A stretch of 64,000 nucleotides of DNA from Paenibacillus_E sp052115445 (GTDB taxonomy: Bacteria; Bacillota; Bacilli; Paenibacillales; NBRC-103111): contig NZ_JBFRGR010000027.1 of NCBI RefSeq assembly GCF_052115445.1, positions 1 to 64,000 on the forward strand, in the 5' to 3' direction. The notes beneath the pieces are model-generated. The model searched no databases, had not been told where the DNA came from, and saw only the letters and a program-made list of their open reading frames with translations. A program made the translations under genes and the position numbers. How positions within the stretch are numbered: the first letter of the stretch is position 1; every line of letters begins with the position of its first letter. This document shows, in pieces, positions 26,349 through 35,548 of the stretch.

Positions 26349-28097
26349 ATGGGATTACGTGCAGTCCTTGATACATATCGGCATATGAAGATCAAAAATA
26401 AGTTGTCGATTTTGATAACGATGATTATTGCGGTTTCTTTGGCATTTACCATTCTGATCCAGCAATATGTGTTTTCGATCTACGATGGGCAAATTTATGA
26501 TAAATCTTCACGCGTACTCAATTTATCGTCTACCGCGATTGAAACGGAGCTTAAGCGATTGCAACAGCTCTCCTACCGGATATTAGCAGAAGAACAAGTT
26601 CAGGAATGGTTGACTTCTCTCAAAAAGAATCCATCTGATTATGATCGACTCATCATAAGTCAATACTTGGTAGATCGACTAATCAGCTATTCCGGAGAGG
26701 AACCTTATTTATATTCCATTCAAATTATGGATGCCAAAGGAAATGAGCATGAGGGCGGCAACATTCTAAGAATGGACGCTGAACGGAAAAGGCACATCTT
26801 GAATGTGGCTGCGGAAGGTAATGGGGAAAATCGTTGGATATACCCGGACAGCAATGATTCTGCCTTGATTGCAACGCGGGAAATCCGCTCCTTTCACAAA
26901 ACGAATTTTGATTTGGACTATTTAGGAACGCTTGTCATTCGAATCAATATTGAGAAGCTTGTACGCGATATCGCACCCGAAGAGGGTGATGTTCTGATTG
27001 TTTCCGATGAACATGTGATCTTTCCTAAAGAACCATCCTTCGATTGGAGTCGGATTAGGAAGCCAATGGACGCTGGTAAAGGTTATGAAATCCAGAAAAT
27101 TAATGGCGAAGAATATTTCATTGCCCAAATCCAGTCACTGAATACAGGTTGGACTTACTTGAACATTACCCCATTTAATCAAATATTTGACCGCATCATC
27201 TTTATTAAGGAAATGGTTGTTTTTGTCTTTATTGCTATTTTCGTAGTCGTGATTTTGTTAGGCATACGTTTCTCGTACAGCTTAACTAGGCCCATTGACG
27301 AGTTGATGGTGCGGATGAAGCTGGCGGAGAAAGGGAACTTCGAAGAGGCGAATTTATTTCCGCCAGGCGGGCAGGTAGCCATGAATGAAATAGGTCTCTT
27401 GCAGCGAAGCTTCCGATTCATGATCGAACGGATTAATACGTTAATTCAGGAGAATTATGCGAATCGACTTCTCATTAAAGAAACGGAATTTAAAGCGCTG
27501 CAGTCCCAAATTAACCCGCATTTTCTGTATAACACGTTGGAATCGATTAATTGGATGGCCAAAGTAAATCGACAATCCAAAATTTCCGAGATGGTGGAAG
27601 CACTGGCTTATTTACTTCGCCACTCTGTCGATCTGAAGGAACCCATCATTACGCTCGGTGAAGAAATCGATATCGTTCGCAGCTATGTAACGATTCAGAA
27701 AATTCGCTTCGAAGAGCGATTGGTGTTCAGGTTGGATGTGCCTGAAGAATTAATGAGTCGGGCTATTCCCAAGCTGACCCTCCAGCCTCTGATGGAGAAT
27801 GCCATTCATTATGCACTAGAGTCAATCATGGAGCCTTGTGAAATTACAATTCGAGGTTGGAGTACAGAAGATGGCATTTTCCTTGCTGTTGATGATACGG
27901 GACCAGGGATTCCAAGTGGCCTTATTGAAAGACTGCGTAGCGGTGAAGTAACGACGAAGGGGAAAGGGATCGGACTCCTGAATATTGATGATCGGATTAA
28001 GCTTGCTTTTGGCGAAGCGTACGGAATTCGAGTGGATGAGTCAGCCAAGCAGGGGGCTTCTATCATTTTAAGTTTACCTAAAGGACAGGAGGAATAA
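26349..28097 (+). CDS. yesM: Sensor histidine kinase YesM-like
   Basis: 582 residues: first membrane helix (SILITMIIAVSLAFTILI), extracellular sensor region, second helix (VVFVFIAIFVVVILLGI), HAMP, His_kinase box ALQSQINPHFLYNTLES and HATPase motifs LQPLMENAIHYALE and VDDTGPGIP. ATG 26349 is preceded by AGGGAGT. The following genes keep the B. subtilis yesM-N-O-P-Q-R order, so it probably senses rhamnogalacturonan fragments outside the cell. The symbol is by synteny and family. Confidence 0.9.
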   Translation: MGLRAVLDTYRHMKIKNKLSILITMIIAVSLAFTILIQQYVFSIYDGQIYDKSSRVLNLSSTAIETELKRLQQLSYRILAEEQVQEWLTSLKKNPSDYDRLIISQYLVDRLISYSGEEPYLYSIQIMDAKGNEHEGGNILRMDAERKRHILNVAAEGNGENRWIYPDSNDSALIATREIRSFHKTNFDLDYLGTLVIRINIEKLVRDIAPEEGDVLIVSDEHVIFPKEPSFDWSRIRKPMDAGKGYEIQKINGEEYFIAQIQSLNTGWTYLNITPFNQIFDRIIFIKEMVVFVFIAIFVVVILLGIRFSYSLTRPIDELMVRMKLAEKGNFEEANLFPPGGQVAMNEIGLLQRSFRFMIERINTLIQENYANRLLIKETEFKALQSQINPHFLYNTLESINWMAKVNRQSKISEMVEALAYLLRHSVDLKEPIITLGEEIDIVRSYVTIQKIRFEERLVFRLDVPEELMSRAIPKLTLQPLMENAIHYALESIMEPCEITIRGWSTEDGIFLAVDDTGPGIPSGLIERLRSGEVTTKGKGIGLLNIDDRIKLAFGEAYGIRVDESAKQGASIILSLPKGQEE

Positions 28098-28100
28098 GGA

Positions 28101-29663
28101 ATGTATAACGTATTGTTAGTTGATGATGAGCGTATTATCCTGGATGGCATCTCACGTATGGTGGAGTGGTCTTCCTTGCAAACGGAGCTTATGGGGACTG
28201 CGCGTAATGGTGTAGAAGCTTTTGAAATTATACAGAGACAAGCGCCTGATATTATCATAAGTGATATTCGTATGCCTGGGATGGATGGGCTTGAGCTTGT
28301 GGCGCGTGTGCATGAGGCATATCCACATATTCGTTTCGTGCTGCTATCAGGTTTTGGTGAATTTGACTATGCGAGCAGAGCGATGCAGTATGGCGTTAAG
28401 CATTACCTACTCAAGCCAACGAATGAGGTGAAGATCGGGGAAGCGCTGAAGGAAATCGTGGCTGAGCTTGACCAGGAGACAAGTAAAGAGTCGTTCGTTC
28501 GGAACATGAAAGCGGAGCTTGAGAAAGTGATGCCGCATGTGAAAGAACAATTTCTCAAGGAGTTTGTGACGAATAAGACGTATGGCAAAGTGGATTGGGA
28601 CTATTTCCGAAGCTTATTTAAGCTTGACTTTGATTACCAAATTCGACTTCTCTTGTTTCAGTTGGAAGAGGGGTTCGAGTTTGAGCTATTGTTCGCCATC
28701 AAAAATATTGCTCAGGAAATCCTAGTTAGTCCTCTCCTCAGTACGACAATTGGGAATCATGTCTTAATTTTACTGGAAGAATCAGATCACATTGATCAGC
28801 TCCATGAGCGGATCTACCATATACGAGACACTTTTCAAAGTTATTATAAAAGGGATGTTACGATCGCACTTAGTGAGCCTAGCCACATAACACAAGCAAG
28901 AACGCTGTATAGGCAATGCCTTCATTTGCTGAACTATCGCTTTTATTTGGGGGAGGGCAGTCTCATTACTCGTAAGGATACCGAAGGCTCTCAAGAAGCT
29001 TCACCGAAGGAGCTGGGTTGGGATGAGGAACGTCTCAATATGTCGGTGAGATCCGGTCATCGTGAGGAAGCGGAAGCAGCGTTACGTGCTTTTATTGGGG
29101 GCTTGAAAGAAGCTCAGCTTGATATTGATGTGACGAAATCGTACGTTATTCAGCAATTTGTATCGCTAGTTCGACAGTGCGCACCCGAAGAAATGAATCA
29201 GTATTTCACCCAAATTCCCTTGATTGTTGAAATGAACACACTGCAAACGATTCAAACGTTTATGGAGAATGTTGTCATTACGATGACGGAACGATTCTAT
29301 GGACTTAACAAAGTGAAGCATAGTGCGATTGTTCAAAAGGTCATTGATGTAATCACTACTCAGTTAGGGAACTCCGAGCTCAGTTTGAATTGGGTAGCGC
29401 ATGAAATGCTGTATATGAATGCAGACTATCTCGGGAAACTATTCAAGAAGGAAACAGGTGAGAAATTTTCCAATTATGTCATGAAAGCAAGAATTAATAG
29501 AGCCACCGAGTTGATCGCTGAGGATGCGGATATCAAAATTTTCGAACTCGCTGAACGACTTGGTTTCGGAGACAATCCACAATATTTTAGTCAAGTATTC
29601 AAAAAATACCGAGGTTCAACCCCATCNGAGTACATGAAATCGACAGACACCTCTGCATTTTAA
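28101..29663 (+). CDS. yesN: Response regulator YesN-like
   Basis: 520 residues, 3 bp after the kinase stop. Receiver with VDDER, phospho-acceptor Asp55 (IISDIRMPG) and HYLLKPTNE; variable middle; C-terminal AraC domain (NADYLGKLFKKETG, NPQYFSQVFKKYRG). It should activate the downstream transport and hydrolase genes. An N at 29627 leaves one residue unknown near the C terminus. Confidence 0.92.
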   Translation: MYNVLLVDDERIILDGISRMVEWSSLQTELMGTARNGVEAFEIIQRQAPDIIISDIRMPGMDGLELVARVHEAYPHIRFVLLSGFGEFDYASRAMQYGVKHYLLKPTNEVKIGEALKEIVAELDQETSKESFVRNMKAELEKVMPHVKEQFLKEFVTNKTYGKVDWDYFRSLFKLDFDYQIRLLLFQLEEGFEFELLFAIKNIAQEILVSPLLSTTIGNHVLILLEESDHIDQLHERIYHIRDTFQSYYKRDVTIALSEPSHITQARTLYRQCLHLLNYRFYLGEGSLITRKDTEGSQEASPKELGWDEERLNMSVRSGHREEAEAALRAFIGGLKEAQLDIDVTKSYVIQQFVSLVRQCAPEEMNQYFTQIPLIVEMNTLQTIQTFMENVVITMTERFYGLNKVKHSAIVQKVIDVITTQLGNSELSLNWVAHEMLYMNADYLGKLFKKETGEKFSNYVMKARINRATELIAEDADIKIFELAERLGFGDNPQYFSQVFKKYRGSTPXEYMKSTDTSAF

Positions 29664-29759
29664 ACAAATAGGTCTGTATTTTGGATTAACGTTTGCTCCT
29701 TCCAGCGGCATAATACGAGTAGAAAGAAAACGATTACAACTTTGGGGAGGAAATGACAG

Positions 29760-31094
29760 ATGAAAAAAGTCATGTTTACAGTAATCTCAGCCGCGTTACT
29801 ACTTGCAGGTTGTGGTACAAGTGGTTCTAGCGGATCAACAAGCACACCGAGCACAGGCACAAGCCCAGCAGCAAGTGCAGCACCAACGACAAGTGCCAAA
29901 GCAGATCCAGTTACTTTGCGTGTTTCTTGGTGGGGCGGACAAGCACGTCATGACTATACATTGAAAGTAATTGAATTGTATCAGCAGAAGCACCCGAATG
30001 TGAAAATCGAATCGGAATATGCCGCATTCGACGATTATTGGAAGAAGCTTGCACCGCAGGCTGCTGCGAATGGATTACCTGACGTATTTCAAATGGATAT
30101 CTCCTACTTGACTCAATACGGAACTAGAGGGCAACTGGAAGATTTGACACCATTTACAACGAGCGGCGTGCTGAATGTGAAAGATATTGCTGAAAACAAC
30201 ATTTCCGGCGGTAAAATTGACGGTAAACTGGTTGCGATGAATGCAGGTTCCAATGCACTTGGCGCTACGATTGATCCGCAAATGCTGAAAGACAATGGCA
30301 TTACACTGAAAGAAGATTGGGCTTTCGCTGACTTGGACGCAGTTGGCGCGACGCTGAAAGCCAAAGGCAAGTTGCTTGCAGGAGATCTTCGTCATGACGT
30401 ATACTTCCCATTCTATCTGAGAAGTGTTGGTCAGAAACTATACGCGGCAGATGGAGCTAGTCTTGGTTATACCGATGATAAAGCCTTTGTTGACTATTAC
30501 ACGATGTATAAAAAATTGTATGATTCCGGTTACTTGCTGCCGCTTGATAAGCTAGCACAGAAAAAAGGAACGGCAGAAGACGACGAAATGGTACTAGGCA
30601 ATGCGCTTGCTACATTCGGTTGGTCCAACCAATTTATTGGTTTCAATACAGCGGCTAAACGTACACTGGATGTAATGAAAACGCCAAGCTGGGGTCAAAA
30701 CAAAGCCCTATTCTTGAAACCAAGTATGTTCTGGTCTGTGTCCAAAAGCTCTAAGAATAAAGAAGAAGCAGCCAAATTCGTTGACTTCTTGATCAATGAT
30801 ATCGATGCGAACAAGATCATCATGGGCGAGCGCGGTGTACCGGTTTCCTCCAAAGTGAAAGAAGCTTTGATGCCGCTATTGACGCCAGAACAAAAGAAAG
30901 TATTTGAGTACGTAGCTTGGGCAGAGAAAAACGCTTCTCCAATGGATCCGCCAAGCCCAATTGGTTCCGTTGAAGTAGAGAAACTGCTTAAAGATACGGC
31001 TGAACAAATCATGTACAAAAAATTAACTGTTGAAGAAGGCGCAGCCAAATTCCGTAAGGACGCGAACGCAATCTTAGCTAAAAACAAAAAATAA
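29760..31094 (+). CDS. yesO: Sugar-binding lipoprotein YesO-like
   Basis: 444 residues; signal peptide with lipobox LLAGC, then a Ser/Thr/Ala-rich linker. Family 1 solute-binding fold (VSWWGGQARHDYT, LPDVFQMDISYLTQYG). It binds oligosaccharides at the cell surface for the permeases at 31453 and 32357; synteny points to rhamnogalacturonan-derived sugars. ATG 29760 follows GGGGAGGAAATGAC. A CATAAT -10 lies near 29709 without a clear -35. Confidence 0.9.
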   Translation: MKKVMFTVISAALLLAGCGTSGSSGSTSTPSTGTSPAASAAPTTSAKADPVTLRVSWWGGQARHDYTLKVIELYQQKHPNVKIESEYAAFDDYWKKLAPQAAANGLPDVFQMDISYLTQYGTRGQLEDLTPFTTSGVLNVKDIAENNISGGKIDGKLVAMNAGSNALGATIDPQMLKDNGITLKEDWAFADLDAVGATLKAKGKLLAGDLRHDVYFPFYLRSVGQKLYAADGASLGYTDDKAFVDYYTMYKKLYDSGYLLPLDKLAQKKGTAEDDEMVLGNALATFGWSNQFIGFNTAAKRTLDVMKTPSWGQNKALFLKPSMFWSVSKSSKNKEEAAKFVDFLINDIDANKIIMGERGVPVSSKVKEALMPLLTPEQKKVFEYVAWAEKNASPMDPPSPIGSVEVEKLLKDTAEQIMYKKLTVEEGAAKFRKDANAILAKNKK

Positions 31095-31107
31095 GCTTGG
31101 TCCGAGA

Positions 31108-31138
31108 GCCTCCGCATGTTTATCGTGCGGAGGCTTTT
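31108..31138 (+). terminator. Intrinsic terminator after the YesO-like gene
   Basis: Perfect 9-bp stem GCCTCCGCA / TGCGGAGGC with TTTT. It separates the abundant binding protein from the permeases. Confidence 0.85.
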
Positions 31139-31161
31139 CATCGTTCAGACGAGATCGTCAG

Positions 31162-31188
31162 CTTTAGTGATGTTTTTCATCACTAAAG
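31162..31188. repeat. Perfect 11-bp inverted repeat in the yesO-yesP gap
   Basis: CTTTAGTGATG, TTTTT loop, CATCACTAAAG. A 17-bp stretch just around its left arm (from 31151) recurs with one change near 31215. The hairpin has no T tail after it, so it is not a normal terminator; it may be a regulator site or a remnant of an inserted sequence. Confidence 0.6.
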
Positions 31189-31359
31189 AGCAGGTGGGGA
31201 GGCGAATCCGTCGAGGTCGTCAGCTTTAGTTCTCAATCGAAAGTTGAGGCTACGTAACACCCGAGCCTGCCACATCCCACGATAGAAATGACCTTCCAAT
31301 AGTACGATGTAACCGCTATTATCACTCTGTTATTTATACAAACACAACGGTTTTTTGCC

Positions 31360-31388
31360 TTCTGGCAGCGAATCAACTCTTTTATAAT
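31360..31388 (+). promoter_or_regulatory. Candidate promoter for the permease-hydrolase operon
   Basis: Weak -35 TTCTGG, 17-bp spacer, perfect TATAAT (31383-31388), 65 bp before the permease start. It fits an activated promoter restarting transcription after the terminator. Confidence 0.45.
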
Positions 31389-31452
31389 AAAGGTAGAGAA
31401 GAGAGGAAGCGAGGCTTCCGCTTCATAAATCAAGGTTAGGGGTTGATCACCA

Positions 31453-32355
31453 ATGAACAAGCTGCGTTATAACGATAACCTGGTGGGGTACATATTTGCT
31501 TCCCCTTTCATTCTGGGATTTCTCATCTTCACACTGTATCCGATCATTTCATCACTTTTTTATTCATTTACGGATTACAACTTGTTTGATGCACCGAATT
31601 TTATCGGTTTTGACAACTATGAAAAAATGTTCACCGCGGATGATAAGTATTGGAAATCCGTCAGTGTAACCTTTACGTACGTGTTCGCCAGCGTGCCACT
31701 ACGACTCGCATTCGCATTAATGGTAGCGGTTCTGCTTAATAAAGCTGTCTCAGGTATCGGCGTTTATCGCTCCTCGTTCTACTTGCCTTCTTTGATCGGC
31801 GGCAGCGTGGCAGTTTCCATCATGTGGACGCAAGTATTCGGAGATAAAGGTTTGGTCAATTCCGCACTTGGTGTTATTGGGATTCACACAGATACATCAT
31901 GGATCGGCAACCCGTCGACGGCGCTATGGACACTGATTGCTTTGTCCGTCTGGCAGTTCGGTTCTTCCATGCTCATCTTCCTTGCAGGTCTCAAAAACAT
32001 TCCAGCGTCTTACTATGAAGCAGCTAGCGTAGACGGTGCGAATAAAATTCGCCAGTTCTTCAAAATTACGCTTCCGTTGCTCAGCCCAATTATCCTGTTT
32101 AACCTGATTATGCAAACCATCTCTGCGTTCATGACCTTTACGCCAGCCTATATCATCTCACGTGGCGAAGGTGGACCGCTGGACAATACATTACTTTATT
32201 CTTTGTACTTATACCGCAGAGCATTCCAATTCTACGAAATGGGTTACGCTTCCGCAATGGCATGGGTCATGTTAATACTTGTCGGTATCATTGCACTCGT
32301 TATTTTCCAAACATCGAAATACTGGGTTTACTATGAAAACAAAGGAGAGAAATAA
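31453..32355 (+). CDS. yesP: Sugar ABC transporter permease YesP-like
   Basis: 300 residues, six membrane segments, EAA loop YEAASVDGANKIRQFFKITL. MalF/UgpA-type channel subunit. It is followed after one base by the second permease and forms the importer with the lipoprotein at 29760. Ribosome site GGTTAGGGG. Confidence 0.9.
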   Translation: MNKLRYNDNLVGYIFASPFILGFLIFTLYPIISSLFYSFTDYNLFDAPNFIGFDNYEKMFTADDKYWKSVSVTFTYVFASVPLRLAFALMVAVLLNKAVSGIGVYRSSFYLPSLIGGSVAVSIMWTQVFGDKGLVNSALGVIGIHTDTSWIGNPSTALWTLIALSVWQFGSSMLIFLAGLKNIPASYYEAASVDGANKIRQFFKITLPLLSPIILFNLIMQTISAFMTFTPAYIISRGEGGPLDNTLLYSLYLYRRAFQFYEMGYASAMAWVMLILVGIIALVIFQTSKYWVYYENKGEK

Positions 32356-32356
32356 C

Positions 32357-33199
32357 ATGGCACATTCGATTAACTACAAACGCTTTGGCTATCATCTCCT
32401 TTTAGTCCTATGTTCACTTGTGATGATGTACCCAATCATTTGGTTGCTTGCGAGCTCGTTGAAGCCAAATAGTGAAATTTTTTCAACCGCGTACAGCTTG
32501 ATTCCGAGCAAGATCGCTTGGGAGAACTTTCAAACGGGCTGGAGAGGCTTCGCAGGAAATTCATTTGGTCGCTTTTTCATGAACTCGTTCTATATCGTGA
32601 TCCTATCTACGATCGGCGCGGTGGTCAGTTCAGCCCTCGTTGCTTATGCGTTTGGCCGTATCCCATTTTTCGGAAGAAACTTCTGGTTCGGTTGTATGAT
32701 GCTAACGATGATGCTGCCGCACGATGTTACAATTATTCCGCAATACGTATTGTTTGCGAAGTTAGAATGGATTGGATCCTTTAAGCCGATCATCGTACCG
32801 CAGTTCTTTGCGATTCCTTTCTTTATCTTCCTGATTATGCAGTTCATTCGGACGATTCCCATTGAGCTTGATGAAGCTGCGAAAATGGACGGCTGTAGCA
32901 AATACAGCATCTTTTTCCGGATTTTGGTTCCACTAATCGTGCCAGCGCTCATTACATCAACGATTTTCTCCTTCTACTGGCGCTGGGAAGATTTCATAAA
33001 CCCGCTGCTTTACTTAAATAAGCCGAGTATGTACCCTGTGTCCCTGGCCTTGAAACTTTTCTTGGATGGAGAGTCAGTGAACAACTGGGGGGGCATGTTC
33101 GCAATGGCATCCGCGTCACTGGTACCGATTGTTGTCGTGTTCTTCATTTTCCAACGGTACATTGTTGAAGGGATCAGCACAAGCGGCTTGAAAGGATAG
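32357..33199 (+). CDS. yesQ: Sugar ABC transporter permease YesQ-like
   Basis: 280 residues from ATG 32357, with AAAGGAGAG lying inside the end of the previous gene; the longer frame from 32279 overlaps that gene without a ribosome site. Six helices and EAA loop DEAAKMDGCSKYSIFFRILV. Second channel subunit. Confidence 0.9.
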   Translation: MAHSINYKRFGYHLLLVLCSLVMMYPIIWLLASSLKPNSEIFSTAYSLIPSKIAWENFQTGWRGFAGNSFGRFFMNSFYIVILSTIGAVVSSALVAYAFGRIPFFGRNFWFGCMMLTMMLPHDVTIIPQYVLFAKLEWIGSFKPIIVPQFFAIPFFIFLIMQFIRTIPIELDEAAKMDGCSKYSIFFRILVPLIVPALITSTIFSFYWRWEDFINPLLYLNKPSMYPVSLALKLFLDGESVNNWGGMFAMASASLVPIVVVFFIFQRYIVEGISTSGLKG

Positions 33200-33223
33200 A
33201 AGATGAGAGGAGAGCTTATAGAC

Positions 33224-34267
33224 ATGCCGAAATTAGTATTTGAGGAAAATGATATCAGATCAGCCATCGACCGTGTGGTAGATCGCACGTTTCGTATGGA
33301 CTTCGGATGGGATTGGCCAGGAGGTGTCGCATTTTATGGGGTTTGCGAAGCTTATGCGGCAACTGGGAATGAATCGTATCTAACTAGGTTGAAGGCTTGG
33401 GTGGATGAAAATATGGAGGATGGCTTGCCGAAGCTTTCGGTCAATGCGGTGTCCATCGGACACTCCCTTCTTACTCTATATGACGTGACAAAAGAAGAGA
33501 AATATCTAGACACGGTAAAGGAAATGGCGGAATTCCTTGCGACACAAGCGGAGCGGTTTGGAGAAGATATCCTCCAACATACGGTTAATTCCGAAACGTA
33601 TAACTTTCCAGAACAAGCTTGGGTAGATACGATGTTTATGGCTGGTTACTTCCTGCTTCGTGTTGGTACACTACTGAATAATGATGACTATTTCGAGCTT
33701 GGCTTGAAGCAGTATCATGGACATGAGAACGTCCTACAAGATGCGAGAACCAACCTGTACTATCATGGATGGGACAATATCGCTCAAAATAATATGTCCG
33801 CTATGTTCTGGGCACGCGGAAACTCCTGGGCTGCTCTCACGATGGCGCGAGCACTTCATCTCGTTGAAGTTACGCATCCTTCGTTCATGATTATTGATGG
33901 CTCATTGCGTGATCAACTAAGCGCACTTGTCCGATTGCAAGATGAATCAGGCTTGTGGCACACCATTCTGAATGATCCGACAGCTCCGCTGGAGACTTCA
34001 GGATCAGCCGGAATTGCCACCGCTTTGCTAACGCGCGGCAGACTGTACAACAAATATACACAGAAGTCGATCGACGGTATCTTAGCGCGTATTACCGAGG
34101 AAGGCACAGTAACTGGTGTATCCGCGGGAACGGCTGTCATGAAAAATGCAGAAGGCTACAAAGGCGTGCCAGACAAACGCATCCAAGGTTGGGGACAAGG
34201 GTTAACCTTGACGTTCCTCGCTGAGGTTTTGCAATCGAAGAAGAATAGCTTTGGGAACGGCTGCTAA
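33224..34267 (+). CDS. yesR: Glycoside hydrolase family 105, unsaturated rhamnogalacturonyl hydrolase YesR-like
   Basis: 347 residues from ATG 33224 behind GAGGAGAG; a start 21 bp earlier is less well spaced. Alpha6/alpha6 barrel motifs of GH105/GH88 are present: GWDWPGGVAFYG, WVDTMFMAGYFLLR (with the likely catalytic Asp), MFWARGNSWAALTMA, GSAGIATALL. It lacks a signal peptide and so cleaves the unsaturated galacturonyl residue of imported disaccharides left by rhamnogalacturonan lyases. It ends the yes-type operon. Confidence 0.9.
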   Translation: MPKLVFEENDIRSAIDRVVDRTFRMDFGWDWPGGVAFYGVCEAYAATGNESYLTRLKAWVDENMEDGLPKLSVNAVSIGHSLLTLYDVTKEEKYLDTVKEMAEFLATQAERFGEDILQHTVNSETYNFPEQAWVDTMFMAGYFLLRVGTLLNNDDYFELGLKQYHGHENVLQDARTNLYYHGWDNIAQNNMSAMFWARGNSWAALTMARALHLVEVTHPSFMIIDGSLRDQLSALVRLQDESGLWHTILNDPTAPLETSGSAGIATALLTRGRLYNKYTQKSIDGILARITEEGTVTGVSAGTAVMKNAEGYKGVPDKRIQGWGQGLTLTFLAEVLQSKKNSFGNGC

Positions 34268-34287
34268 GCAGAGAATAGTTGACATCA

Positions 34288-34352
34288 AACCTCCAGTTCG
34301 TTTCGGATTTTACGGCTCATACCGTAATTGTTCGAGATAGCTGGAGGTTTTT
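34288..34352 (+). terminator. Branched terminator after the GH105 gene
   Basis: Outer stem AACCTCCAG / CTGGAGGTT followed by TTTG, enclosing an inner hairpin TTACGG / CCGTAA. The rest of the gap to 34531 shows no gene. Confidence 0.65.
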
Positions 34353-34531
34353 GTGTTTTTTCCATCACGGATTATTTCCGGCCAACTGCATCGCTACTGC
34401 TATCAAGACTTTATTATTGAACGCTTTCACGGGTATTCGTTTCTCAAATCGTCTTTTCGTCCATAGCCGGAAATGCCCTTTTTGAGATATCATATAGGAA
34501 TTAGAACACGATATCGGAGGGGGACATACCA

Positions 34532-35446
34532 ATGAAACGAAATCGATTAGGCACTTCGGAGCTCATGGTAGGCGAGGTTGGCTTAGGCTGCATGTCGTTA
34601 GGCACAGATCAACGGCTCGCAATCGAGATGATTCATGCAGCATTGGATCGAGGGGTAAATTTTATAGATACGGCAGATTTGTACGAAGAAGGTCTCAATG
34701 AAGAAATCGTCGGACAAGCGATTCGTGATCGCCGCCGTGAGGAACTTATTTTAGCCACAAAAGTTGGTAATCGACGAATTCCCGGCCAAGATGGCTGGGC
34801 ATGGGATGCGTCCAAAGCATACATACTCTCCGCGGTCAAAGATAGTTTGAAAAGGCTGCGTACGGATTACATTGATCTATATCAATTGCACGGGGGTACG
34901 CTGGAGGACCCGATCGATGAGACGATCGAAGCCTTTGAACAATTGAAGCGTGAGGGGGTCATTCGCTATTATGGTATTTCCTCGATTCGTCCTAATGTCA
35001 TTCGTGAATATACAAACCGCTCGTCGATGGTTAGCATCATGAGTCAATATAGCTTATTGGATCGACGGCCGGAGGAAGCCGTGTTGCCTTGGCTTGCCGA
35101 GCATTCGATCAGTATGATAGCTCGCGGTCCAGTGGCGAAAGGAATTCTGTCGAGCGGAGGACAGGGGCGGCTTCAGAAAGGATATCTTGATTACACAGCA
35201 GAATCACTTTTCACCCTTCATCCCCAATTACAGGAGCTAGCCGATTCAAGTGATCGCAATCTAAGCCAGCTTGCAATTCGCTATGCGTTATCGCATCCAA
35301 CGGTCGCTGTGACCATCCCAGGAGCCAGCTCGATGCATCAATTGTTGGACAATATCGACGCAGCAGAGGGACCGCCTTTAACAGAAGATGAGGTTACCCT
35401 ACTTCGTAAGCTAACTCAATTGAATAGATATGAACAACATCGATAA
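34532..35446 (+). CDS. Aldo/keto reductase
   Basis: 304 residues; ATG 34532 with a very strong GGAGGGGG site. TIM-barrel AKR family: catalytic Asp and Tyr in FIDTADLYEEG, Lys in LATKVGN, His in DLYQLHGGTLED, and a C-terminal NADPH-binding region (TVAVTIPGASS). It reduces carbonyls of sugars or aldehydes in the cytoplasm; substrate unknown. Single gene between terminators. Confidence 0.92.
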   Translation: MKRNRLGTSELMVGEVGLGCMSLGTDQRLAIEMIHAALDRGVNFIDTADLYEEGLNEEIVGQAIRDRRREELILATKVGNRRIPGQDGWAWDASKAYILSAVKDSLKRLRTDYIDLYQLHGGTLEDPIDETIEAFEQLKREGVIRYYGISSIRPNVIREYTNRSSMVSIMSQYSLLDRRPEEAVLPWLAEHSISMIARGPVAKGILSSGGQGRLQKGYLDYTAESLFTLHPQLQELADSSDRNLSQLAIRYALSHPTVAVTIPGASSMHQLLDNIDAAEGPPLTEDEVTLLRKLTQLNRYEQHR

Positions 35447-35455
35447 ATCTTGAGA

Positions 35456-35487
35456 GGCCCATGCAACTACGCATGGGCCGACACTTT
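35456..35487. terminator. Intrinsic terminator between convergent genes
   Basis: Perfect 9-bp stem GGCCCATGC / GCATGGGCC followed by a short gap and CTTTTC. Confidence 0.7.
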
Positions 35488-35548
35488 TCTTTTAGCATGA
35501 GATTCAATTATTTCATATTCGCATAGTGTTCTAATAGCTATTAAATAA

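Noticed and set aside
34268..34531. Copy of the four-unit element after the GH105 gene
   Set aside because: CTCCAG/CTGGAG occurs there, but as the two arms of a terminator stem and not at the 51/62/51 spacing.
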